A DNA stretch of 64,000 nucleotides from Trogon surrucura (Eukaryota; Chordata; Aves; Trogoniformes; Trogonidae). The notes under the pieces are model-generated. The model saw nothing but the letters and a program-made list of their open reading frames with translations. It searched no databases and was not told where the DNA came from. This document shows positions 15,484 to 26,000 of this stretch, piece by piece. Position numbers and translations under genes: made by a program. The stretch is from contig CM036618.1 of the NCBI GenBank assembly GCA_020746105.1, forward strand, positions 122,685,280-122,749,279. The letters are read 5' to 3'. Position 1 is the stretch's first letter. Each line of letters begins with the position of its first letter.

Positions 15484-15527
15484 AAGAGAGAAAGAAAGAA
15501 AGAAAGAAAGAAAGGAAGAAAAAAAAC
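15484..15527. repeat. (GAAA)n purine tract
   Basis: This is an imperfect GAAA tetranucleotide array, all purine on the plus strand, about 200 bases from the CpG island on the intron side. It is pyrimidine-rich on the inferred sense strand. Confidence 0.95.
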
Positions 15528-15977
15528 CAAACACCACAAGAAAGTTATACTTAACTACACCGAAGCATTTGTCACAGCGCCCAGCAGTGACAAAATCCGG
15601 ATCCACTCACAAACTACAGGGAGCTGCACAGCTGGCAGCAGAGATGAGAAGAGTATTTCAATCGCCAGTCGCACACAAACATACACTGTAAATGTACGAT
15701 CGCACAGTCGTTCTCACAGACCTACGCCCGTGTATACGTCCATCTCCTCGGAGGCAGCGGGCCAGTGCACGGAGGCGGGCGGCCGGCAGAGCCGCCGGGC
15801 GGCTGCCCCGGGCGAGGCGGGAAGCCCAAGGTTATGGCCCGGAGCGGGGGGGACGGGCGGAGCCGTTACCCGTGAAGGGCGCGATGTCGCCTCCAGACCC
15901 TGAGGCCCCCAACGGTCGCCCCCAACGGTCGCCGCGCGCCGCCGCCCCACGCGCGCCGTCCCTCAGCGCCGCCTTAC

Positions 15978-16080
15978 CTCAGCCGCCGCCGGGGCGGGAG
16001 GCAGCGCGGGCGCCGCCGCCGGTCCCGCCGCGCTGCGCAGGGTGCCGGAGCTGCGCCGAGGCGACGACCTCCTCCGCACA
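15978..16080 (-). other. PLCB4: Non-coding first exon of inferred PLCB4 transcript (5' end unknown)
   Basis: The minus strand reads CTGAG|GTAAGG with the exon ending at 15978. This is the best donor I can see in the CpG island on either strand. The 5' end is not determined; 16080 is a placeholder just short of the dinucleotide repeat. The exon would be entirely 5' UTR, since the PLCB4 N-terminus (MAKPYEFNW in mammals, from memory) is not encoded anywhere in the window. A weaker donor (GTAACG) lies near 15868. Confidence 0.5.
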
Positions 16081-16089
16081 CTGTGTCTC

Positions 16090-16090
<1 letters not shown>

Positions 16091-16127
<37 letters not shown>

Positions 16128-16128
16128 G
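16091..16128. repeat. (GT)9(GA)n compound microsatellite in the CpG island
   Basis: Nine GT units run directly into about nine GA units, set inside otherwise CpG-rich promoter DNA. On the inferred mRNA strand this reads as CT repeats followed by AC repeats, just upstream of or within the first exon. Confidence 0.95.
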
Positions 16129-16716
16129 GCGCGTGTGTGTCCAGCCGGCCCGCCTCACAGCGGCGGCGCCTCCTCCTTTCTCTCCCCCCCCTCCTCCTCC
16201 TCCTCCTTCCTTCCCCCGCCCCAGCGGGCTCGCCGCCGCGCCCGCCTCAACCCCCGCAGCGCGGAGAAACGCGGCAGGGAAAGGGGAAACCCCACCGCCT
16301 CGGCCGCCGCCTGGGCTGGGCGGGCCGAGCCGAGCTCTCCCCCACCCACCCCGCCTCAACCGGACGCGGACACCCGCCTCCCCCCGCCGCGGGCAGCGCA
16401 TGGCAAGTGGGCGGCCGGGCCGCGGGTGCGGAGCTCCGCCTGCGCGGCCCCAAGCGCGGCTGCGGCTGCACCTTCCGCCTCTGCGACGCGCAAGCATATG
16501 TCTACATATATATGTATATGTCTGTGTATATATACACACACACCCACGCACAGAGCGCTGCGCGGGCGGTGTTCCTGTGAGGATGCCCGCACCGGCATGC
16601 CTGTGTTTACTACAAGGATTTAAAAGGCGGCTGAATGGGCGAGAAGGAAATCCCCCGTGTTCCCGGCTCTCCCCAGGCCTGCTGTCTTCAATGCAGAAGC
16701 ACAGCCGGCGAGGGGG

Positions 16717-16742
16717 AAAAAAAAAAAAAAAAAAAAAAAAAA
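16717..16742. repeat. A26 homopolymer
   Basis: This is an unbroken run of 26 A on the plus strand at the outer edge of the CpG island. No SINE or other retrotransposed body is recognisable to its left, so it is not clearly a retroposon tail. Confidence 0.9.
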
Positions 16743-18941
16743 GGGTGTTTCAGTGTTTGCTGGAGGGTTCCCAAACTCTCACGGCTTCTTTCTCAAAATT
16801 CCTATTGGACTTCTTGGGGTTTATTTAGAGGAGGCTCAGCGCAGGGCAGGCAAACCGAGCTAAGCGTGCAGGTGGTCAGGAGTGTGGGATTCCCTCCACG
16901 AATATCCTCCCACCAGCCCTTTCTCAGCTCATAATCGGCAGAAAACCACTGCCAAGGATTGCCCATGTAGCACCCTGTGCTGTCATCATGGGCCTGGTCT
17001 CAGTTTTCTCTCCCTCTTCGTGATTTTATGACAAAGTGTTTTCTTCCATGTCAAGAATAAAGCATAAAAGGCCCACAAAACGAAACAAAGTACTGAGTTT
17101 TACAGCCAGAGCAGGTTTCCGATCCCTTTTCTCCTGCAGCCCATCCACCCTCTTGGACTTTGAGTTTGGCCACCTGGGGCCTGCAGCCCGACCGCTGTGA
17201 GGGACACTGGCAGCAAGAGCTGGTGACAGCATTCAGAAGTAAGGAGAGGCAGCCAGCTACAGCTGAAGAAGTTATTTAGGGTGAGCTGAGGAAGCAGTGG
17301 AGGAAGATCTAAAACAGTTCTGCTAGACAGTCGTAACAAGGGGGTTGTGTTACTACAGACTACACTATCTGGTAATGCAGTGGCCACAGCTTACACTGTA
17401 TTATCCTATAGCATAAACTGTAAAAATCCAGCTTGGAACAAGATCCCCCTCTGGCACCAGGTGCTGTACCAGGATGTGATAAAAATTATTCTGCCATCAA
17501 GAACTGACACAGTGTTCCTGGAGCTGCTGTGGAGAAGTGAGCAAAGGGGTGACCGAGAACAACAGCAACGATGACGCATGATTTCGTGGACAGCCTGTCA
17601 GCACAGCAGACCTAGAGACTGAGGGGCTTCTGCAACTGATGCAAGTGTTATTTTAAGCAGATGTTCATATTTGCTGATGTCTACTCAATTAGAAATTTCT
17701 CATGGGCACGGTAGTAAAGGCAGATGTTTAGAAATACATAAAGGGGAGCAAGGTTACAGCTCAAGGTGGGCATATTGTGCAAAAGGAGGTTCATGAAGGA
17801 AGTAACAAAGGAACCTGCAGGAGAACAACATGAGCTGGATGAAGGCCAGTATCGCTGGCAGGGTTAAAGGGATCAAGTTAACACACAGGATATAGGAGCA
17901 GCAATTATAGCCATTAAAGATGGAGGGCATTGACTTGAACGTGAGATCGACATGGGGCTAGTGAAGAGGTTTTTGTTTGTGGGTTTGGAAGTGTTTGTTT
18001 CTAAAGGAATTGAATGAATGTGGTTTTTTGGTATACAAATTAAGTGCTGTATGCCCCATGTCTTTTTTTTTTCCCATTGGGCTGCGTGTAGATTAAGTAA
18101 ATTATTACAAAAATACTAATAAAAATATTTTAATTCAAGCGAGGCATAATGTCTTAGTCACTAGCAGACAATATTGGACTCTCACTAGGAGTCCCTGTGT
18201 GGTTTGTGTTCAGACCTCTAGAGCTCACACTGGCTTTTAGCACAAACCGTGTCATTCTTGTCCATAATGCTGTCTGGCTTTTCCCATGATTTCTTATCTC
18301 CTTTCCCCCAAAATGGCTTCTACATGACAACAGGTCATGGCTGCCTGTGTGCACAAGGGGATGTTATTCTGGGGTAAAATTCAGGCCTGTTATCTTCATT
18401 ATTGTAGTTCTTAAAACAGATATAGCAAAATGTAGGGGCTCAAAACACTGGAATAATTGCATGAAATACAGGCAAGTAGTGGCATCTCAGAATTAGTGGA
18501 ATTGTAGTTTCTTTAGAAAAAGCCATTCATTGTTCTTTCACAGTCTTTCCCTTTTTGATGCCAGCTCTCTGACCTGACTTGTTCATTGAAAGGTGGGCAG
18601 TCAGGAAGAGTTATCAGGACCATGGCTCTGCAAGAAAACTAGAGGTATTGGCAATGTCAGTTCTAACAGCAACTGGATTTTACATGGAAAGATGTTTATA
18701 GGCATAGAAAGTAAGGCCATGCAGAGGGTCTGAAACTCAACACACAGCTATAAGTGGCAGGGTCAGGTCCACACATCAAGATTAATTCCCTTGCTGCCAG
18801 TTTTGTTGTGGTACGACTGTTGTCACATGTGGACTTCTAAACACAGTGCAAGTGATGATGATGCCTTCATTATTGTTTATCCACTGATTTTCTCCTGACT
18901 TCAGCAGTCAGTATGACTTGGCCAGTTAGGGATGAGTTAGG

Positions 18942-19011
18942 AGTCAATCTAAGAACAGCTTAGATTAGTTAGGAGTGAATCTAGATTTTACAGCTAGTTC
19001 TTAGATTGACT
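18942..19011. repeat. Inverted repeat, 19-bp stem with one bulge
   Basis: The left arm 18942-18960 (AGTCAATCTAAGAACAGCT) and the right arm 18992-19011 are reverse complements except for one extra base, with a 31-base spacer. A direct repeat overlaps it: GTTAGGAGTCAATCTA recurs as GTTAGGAGTGAATCTA about 31 bases on. No terminal structure of a known transposon is evident. Confidence 0.85.
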
Positions 19012-20025
19012 TGATGCCTTGATGTAGGCAAAATACAGCTGTACCATTTTATTTTCTTTGCAAAATATTAGTGGTTCCTTCATGAAAAGTAGCTTGTAAA
19101 TACAGGATAACATTTGCTAGCTATAGCTTTATAAGTAGTACATAGAAATGTATGCAAACGCTAAAGATTTCACCATTGTGACTTAGAAGATTTAGGAAAA
19201 GATGAACAGTGCCAACAACGCCCCAGGAAACACAACAGAAAAATCCTAACCTCTGAAGTGATCGGCTGAAACCTGGTGCATTTAAAATGGTTGCCTCTGT
19301 AAGAGGTAGGGCACCACATCACCTGGTCATGTCAGTAAAATACTACAGCTGTCTTCAGAGGAAACTACTCAGTCTGCAGCATGTTCAGATTAAAAATTGT
19401 TTTTCCAAAGACACTGAAAGTTTGGTAAAGTAATGTGACCTTTCACTTTTATTTCTTATCTGGTATAAGGATGCAGGACATTTTACAGTTACAACCCCAT
19501 TATGTGTCGAAATATCCACTAAGAGTTTGTTCTCAGTGTTTTATATCCAGGTTGTCCAAGGCAAAATTTTCCTTGGACGTCAGCATGTGTAGCGATGGAG
19601 CCAATAGAAACACAGTAGGTATTTGAAGTTTGAACGTGCAAAATTCAGTGAGAATGTTGAAGCTGTGGGTCTCCACCATTAGCTCACAGTCAGACAATCT
19701 CTGACACAGCCTCTGTTCATCTGGTGTGTGTAGCGCTTCTTACCGATTTGTACCACCTCTCTGTCAGACCATTAATTTCTTTGTATCTAAGCCTAGATGT
19801 TCCTAGTTAAATATATTGACGTGGAATACTGAGGAAAGCTTCATGTGCATAATGAAGCACCATTATAAAATACTTCAATAAATGCTCCCTTTGCAGCTTT
19901 TCTTTTGGTCTTTTCGTGCGTAGATACTACAGTGCTGTGACACAAATGATTTCAAAGCTAGCAGTGCAAGACATTTTTCCTCCATCAGTCCTTAACATGT
20001 GCCAGCTTAAAAGGACACTCTTCAT

Positions 20026-20073
20026 CTTTTTCAACCCACATGGTTGAAAAAGTTTTGTGCACATGGCACAAAA
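20026..20073. repeat. Two adjacent perfect hairpins
   Basis: The first has arms CTTTTTCAACC (20026-20036) and GGTTGAAAAAG (20042-20052) with a 5-base loop. The second follows with no gap: TTTTGTGC (20053-20060) and GCACAAAA (20066-20073), again with a 5-base loop. Both loops contain acat. Each is too short for a microRNA precursor. Confidence 0.85.
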
Positions 20074-23000
20074 GCGGTTTCCTATTTCATAGGTAGTATG
20101 TGTGTGTAGGCTCTGGAGGCAGACTGCTCTATCTGTGCTCAGAGCTTCCTGGAAACTGCATCAGGATGATGCTCCAGCTAATATTCCTCATGATATGACT
20201 TATTTACCTGGGTTCAGTGTCTATGCAGTTGCTACAGTGCGTGTAGCTACGTGCCTTTTGATCTGCACACTCCCCGGGGAGGACTTTGCTGCTTCTTCTG
20301 CCAAAAAGCTCTCCTTGATATGTTATCATCTGCCACTAATGGTACTGCAGTGGATATTGATGGGTAAAATACCGTTCTCAGTAAAGTCAATAGAAAAGCG
20401 TTCACTTAATATCAGTGATTTTCCAAGTCCTACACTGCAGCCAAATCTGTGCGTCTGTAATGTGAAAGGCAATCCAGTGGTCACTCAAAAGGCAAATTGC
20501 AGACTGAAGCCGACGTACACTGGTTTCTCATCTACTTCCAAAAAAAATGACTTAGGCAAATAATTTTCATTAAAGGTACTTTTTTTTTCTTCCAATAATC
20601 ATCTTCATGAACACTGCTGGACCATTTTGTTAGAGCTTGAGGCAGACAACAAGCTTGCAATATTTTAGTGTGGTAGTTAAAATTTTGGCAAAATACTGAA
20701 AGGATTTTAACTGTAGATGTCTCTACCAGCTATCCCTTACAAAATGCTCAGCTACACAAATGTTTTGGTTAGGCAGGACACAGCAAAATGAAAGAGATTT
20801 CTTCTTGAAGCTTTCTTTCTTTGCAAGGTTCTTTTTTTGCTTATTTGGGTTTTTTTTTTTTTTTACACAAGATCATTCATTTTCCAACCTGTAAATACCA
20901 TTTTGTTCCAGACTGTTCATCATCCCCATCATTTGTATCAGCTGTGATACCTTTGTGTTGTGGACCCATATTCCATCAAATGCTTTGATTTTAAAAAGCT
21001 GGAGGTTACCCTGTTAAATGTTGGCTTTCTTGACAAGCAAAATTTCTTCCAGTATCGTATCCTTGGTTCATTATAAAATAAAATTTGCTATGATAACTTT
21101 TCATAAAGACTGTTAGCTTATTCCTAGACCTTTCAGGAAGCTACATGCATGCAACTAGGAATAAGTGGGAACAAAGGGAATGTTTTTCATCTGCCTACAA
21201 TACAATATTAAAGACAACAGACATGGCAATTATTGTTTTTGAGGTCCTTATGAAAATGACTGAATATTACTATTCAGAAGTGCAATAGTTGATCTGTTCA
21301 GGATACTAAATAGCTTCCTGTTTATACTGGGATATGTTCATCTTCAGGCTTGTGCTCCAGGTCTTCTGAATGCAGCAAGACAGAAGCATGGGGCTGGAGA
21401 AGAGTTCCTTCAGAAGCTGAATAATGCAGCAGGGAAGAAGAGAGAGCTTTCAGGATAATGCTGCTAATAATATTGTGGTTTTCCATTTGGTCATTAGAAG
21501 AAAGGAGCTGAGTTTCTTTGCCCAGTTTAATGACAAGAAATTAAATTTAGCATTGAACAATACTTTTCAAATCTTTTAAGATACCAGTGTCTCCACCTTC
21601 CAAAAAAAAAAAAAAATGTCAGCACTATCACAATACTGTTAAGCCTTTCAGACAAGGAGCCAGTCAGCTTTTATGTGTATGAGACAAGGATCTTTGTCCT
21701 TCATCAGCATCCCTGTCCCCATCTACTGTGACCTGAACAGAGACAGGATTTGTTGCTGCCAGGCTTTACTGTGTGCTAGAGGCAGTGGCCCAAGGTAGCC
21801 CTGGGACTCACTTTTGAGAGATCATTTCTCAGTACTATCTTAAGAGCAAAGCCCCACTGACCCCAAACATGTATGAGAGTGCATTTCACCTCCAAGCTCT
21901 TCTTCCTTGTATTTACTCATGGCTAATGAGCCTGAGATTACCTGATGGGTTCTTGAACCTGCTCATATTCCCACCTCTCTACTTACTGAGTATGTCTCTG
22001 CAGTGGTGCACATCGAGTTGACTTCTGCCTAAGTGTTCAGGCAAGATGAGGGGATTTGACATTGCCTGCAAGTAAATCCTAGGAGTATCAACACAACTAT
22101 GGCTGATACAACAATATTCAATATTTTAAATGATATATAGAAAGACAACCGGATTACCTAAAAACTGCTCATTGGAAGTCATAAAGGAAATTGTATTAAT
22201 CAACTGTAACAAACCTGGGCTCACTCTGAAGTACTCCACTTTAATAATTAATGGAAATAAAGGATTTTTCAGTCTAAAGAAAGCTTTCAACCCTAAATGA
22301 AGACAAAGTGGTCCAACCTATGTATCTTCCTGTGTGATTTTTAGTTTAGCAGTCTTTGGTTTCAGTCCCATCAGATGTTATTCAACACCTGTTTTCCTGG
22401 TATCTCCATACTTGTGATTGTTTTATAGGAATGGTGGTAAATTCACCATCGATAAATTTAAGTGGGAAGTCCAAAGATGCTGTCTAACATTAGTGGCAAG
22501 TTTTTGCAGTAGTCCTTCAATGTAAGCAGTGAGGTCTAGAGACTCTTCAGTCTGTGGTTTTTATGTTTTTATAATGGATTATATGCCACAACACTTGCAG
22601 TGGAAGGCCCTTTCCAGTCTTATGTAAACATTTTCTGAATCTGCTTCTCTGTGTTTTCCTTTAGATCTTATAGTAACTTAAATAATAACATTACCCTGTA
22701 TATCCCACCTACAGACACACCTTCCTGTTCTTCATTTTCCAGAGCTCAGATTGCTTTCTCTTCCTCAAAACTTCCCTGAAAAATTGTTGCCTGATGTTAT
22801 TGATCTTACAGGAAGCATTTTGATGTCATCTGAGTCTGTATATGCATTTATACGATGCAAGTCCTAGTGCATGCAGAGCACCCAGAGACTTTCCCTACTG
22901 CCTCAACATCAGAGATGTCTCTTGAAAGTGGTGGTGTGTGTAATCAGACCATGATTCTGGATAGAATAGCAAATAACTTCCCCCCCCTCCCCCCCCCCCA

Positions 23001-26000
23001 AAAAAAATCACATCAGCAAACTGAATATCCTTGATATTTCAATTCTGCTGCTGCTTGTCACATTTCTCCTCTGGTATCACTTCAAAAAGTCAGTGACATC
23101 AGGCAGACTCACCTGTCTTTCCTCCCCACCCAGGAAAGGCATACAAGCCCACTGGGAGACAGCCAAAGGTGGTTTGTATGACAGCAAGTGTGCGTTGCTT
23201 GCTTCACCTGACAGGCAGCAACAAGGCTCAAGGCTGTCTGCTGGTAAAAAGAGAGGGTGGGAAGGACAGAGCAGGGCACCTGTATACCAGAGAGGCCCAA
23301 GTATATTAATGCCACCCACTGCTGAGCCATCTGCAGGTTATCGCACATTGTAGTGACTTGACGGACAGCAAGTTATGAGAAAGGATTCGCACCACATCCA
23401 CTGCGCAGGCTTAAGCGCATCTTCTGCTATGCTGTTATTTATCTCTTCACCTTACTTTCAGCATTTGTTTTTAATTCACATACTGGCAGTGACACGTGGC
23501 AGGAGTCCATGAATGCATAAAATAGCAGCTGGTTGAGCCCCAAAGGGACTGTCTTTTAGCAATAAATCTGAAGAGCAGACAGCAAACCACACTTTGGTAG
23601 GTACAGAGCAGGTTGGTCACTTGATTGCTTATGGATGAACTTACTGCAGGGTACGTTACTTACTCGGGCAGCAAGAATGCTGTATCAGCACATCAGCAGT
23701 GGCAGGATCATCTCCTAGAGACCAATGAAGTGAGGTTTACAGCAGAGCCCTTTAGAGGGACCTCTTAGGCACCTCTTTAACATTAATGTAATATGGTCAG
23801 CCAGTGCGTATCCTGCACGCACTGGGCTTGTACAAGGCTACTGCAGTTACCAGTCTTCTTCCTTCATTTGACATGAATAGTTGCCATATCTGATTCTTCA
23901 ATAATTAAGCTACAGCTGGATAACTTAGTGATTTGTCTACCACCTGGTGTTGAGCAGGGATTGGCTCTCTGCAGCACCACACAATGGCATAATGTTCTTG
24001 CTAACTCCAGGGGTAGCTTTTTTACTAGAAGCCCACCAGTGGGTTTGGGTTTTTGTTTTTTTTTTTTCTGTTCCCTCTCTTCTCTATGTTAATACTGCCC
24101 TTAACCCTGTATCTTGAGGTATCAGTAACCAACTTGTCCTTGGTACAGAGTGGGGAGTAGCCTCTATCATCAGACCGGTGAAGAAAGGATTTCCTTCGAA
24201 CATCACCTTGACAACACACTGCATTAAAAAAAAAATAAAAAATGGTGTCCTTACTAGCAGCCTCGATCAGTCATGCTGTGGGTAGGCTCTGTCTTTCTCC
24301 TCACACTGTGTAACAAGATTTTATCCCCTGGCTCTAAAGAGCTAACAGTGGATGGGCTTGAAGGAGCTGGAGAGAGCCTCATGTGATTGCAGCCAGGAGC
24401 TGCTGAGATGCAAAGGACAGTTCCCACTTCTTTCAAGCACAAATCTGCTAAAAGAGGCACATCTCCAGTCTTCAACCCCACCCTTGCCCCAGTGAGGTGT
24501 GCTTCTTCTGTGCTTGGAGTACAAAACCTTTTGCTGCTTGCCAGCTTGACCCCAGGTTGAATGGAGGGTGTGAGACATCACTTGAACTGAAAAACTCAGC
24601 ATTGCCAGCCTCAGGATATATTCCAAACAGATAGTATATTAAAAAAAAAACCAAACCCAAACCTACTGTTTGTGCATTCCTTTTTTTGTCATCCTCCACT
24701 CCCCCCCACTTTCCTTCTCACCATCTGTTACTGCTGCCATCTCGCACTCCAGGCTGCGCACCACAAACCTTTCCTCCTGTTCTGCTGGCCCAGCAAAGGA
24801 ATGGGCTCTGCCTGTGGAGCAGCAGGTCTGCCCCAGAAACACAGAGGGATTTTGCAGCAGCAAAGCTATTTACTCACTGACTGCCTCACTTCTCTGAGGG
24901 CTGCCAGGAGCAGAGGAGGTGTGTACAAAGTCACCTGGCTTTTCAGAAGCTGGAGACAGAGTACAGGCAATGCTAAGGAAGCAGTTTTGAGCAAACCCAG
25001 TAATTTTACTGATGCAATTTCACCAGTTTCACCAACTCTGCCAAAGATGAATTCAGCCCGAGGAAGCAGCAGGAGTGCAGCGCATGAAACCACCAGACCC
25101 TAGGAACAAGAGTCCAGATGCCCTACAACTGTGCTGACAGTGCTGTGTACGCATGAAGACAGCCGTACAAATCCACGACTGCTCATCTTCAGTTCTCTAA
25201 CTCTGTAGTATCACTCCTCAGACAAAAAGCCTTAATGAGTGCTTGCCAAGTTCTCATAGTCACACCAAATTTCATAATTTAAACATGTTTTGAAGCTCTA
25301 GAGAAAAAAAAGCGTACTTCAGTGGGAACCAGCCATCTGGAGAGCTTTGGATTCTTTTTTTTTTGCTCATTTGTTTGTTTGTAGTGATTCAACTATTCCA
25401 GGACTGTAAGCGTAATTCAGTTATTTTTTTAATTTTAAAGTTTTTATGTTAGAACACACGTTTTAACTAATAGATGAAGGCACAACTCATGCAGGATAAG
25501 TCACCACTATGAAAGGTAAAGGATCCCAAAATAACGAATGATTTGTGGTTATGCCAAGGTACAACCCATAGCATTACAACCTGTTATTTCTTCCTAAGGC
25601 TCTTAGCACAATAGTTTCTTGTAATGTCAGTTTTTCCTGCCTCCCAAGCTGTAAGCAAGGAGTACAGTCTTGAACTTCAGATACAAAGGAAGACACAGAA
25701 GCAGCCAGCCATGAACTATTGAAAGTATTATTCATCAAACACAAAAAGACAGACAGTGATACAAAATGCTTTCTAAAAACATTCTTTGAAATATGCCATG
25801 AACCCAGCCCAGGTACACTGTACATTATGTATTACAATATATGCCAGCTCTGCCTTCATACAAAATCAAAACTGCTTTAAATAAGTGATTAGGTTATTCC
25901 TTCCATGTTCATACCTTTTTTTAATTATTTATCCTCTCTGACATGAGTTTATGTACCATATTATTTCTTTCTTGATATGTGTCTATGGATGTTGCATAAT

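Larger units (their letters stand above)
1..15977 (-). other. PLCB4: Inferred first intron of PLCB4 (partial)
   Basis: This is AT-rich sequence with no recognisable coding exon on either strand. Long homopolymer runs are strongly biased: many A runs of 8 or more on the plus strand (for example 3318-3333, 3727-3742 and 6854-6871) against few T runs (7876-7889 and 8580-8593). An intron transcribed from the minus strand is expected to be T-rich in sense, which fits. Besides a solo LTR at 1059-2232, a GAAA tract near 15.5 kb and a small CpG-bearing patch near 12.6-12.7 kb, I see nothing notable. The longest open frame, 194 codons at 8801-9385 plus, resembles no protein I know. Confidence 0.55.
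15720..16600 (-). promoter_or_regulatory. PLCB4: CpG-island promoter, probably of PLCB4
   Basis: This is an abrupt GC-rich, CpG-dense block in otherwise AT-rich DNA. Sp1-type GC boxes lie at 15855-15860, 15991-15997, 16215-16222, 16318-16324, 16409-16414 and 16564-16569, with no TATA box at a convincing place. A strong splice donor on the minus strand (boundary 15978/15977) gives the direction. PLCB4 lies just downstream of PLCB1 in the same orientation in amniotes, which makes it the best candidate for a minus-strand gene starting here. The 378-residue plus-strand frame and other long frames across the island are stop-poor GC artefacts. The gene name is inferred from gene order, and a divergent plus-strand transcript is possible. 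Confidence 0.65.

Noticed and set aside
15714-15950. 78-codon minus-strand frame ending MDVYTGVGL as a possible coding first exon
   Set aside because: It lies downstream of the strong donor on that strand, has island-type composition, and does not match the PLCB4 N-terminus.
16717-16742. A26 run as the tail of a processed pseudogene or SINE
   Set aside because: No retroposed body or target duplication is recognisable next to it.
15692-16828. 378-codon plus-strand frame and overlapping long frames on both strands
   Set aside because: The CpG island is stop-poor in all frames. The translations are Pro/Arg/Ala-rich, pass through microsatellites and end in a poly-Lys stretch from the A26 run.
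20102-20563. 153-codon plus-strand frame
   Set aside because: No domain or splice context is visible, and part of it may overlap an old interspersed repeat.
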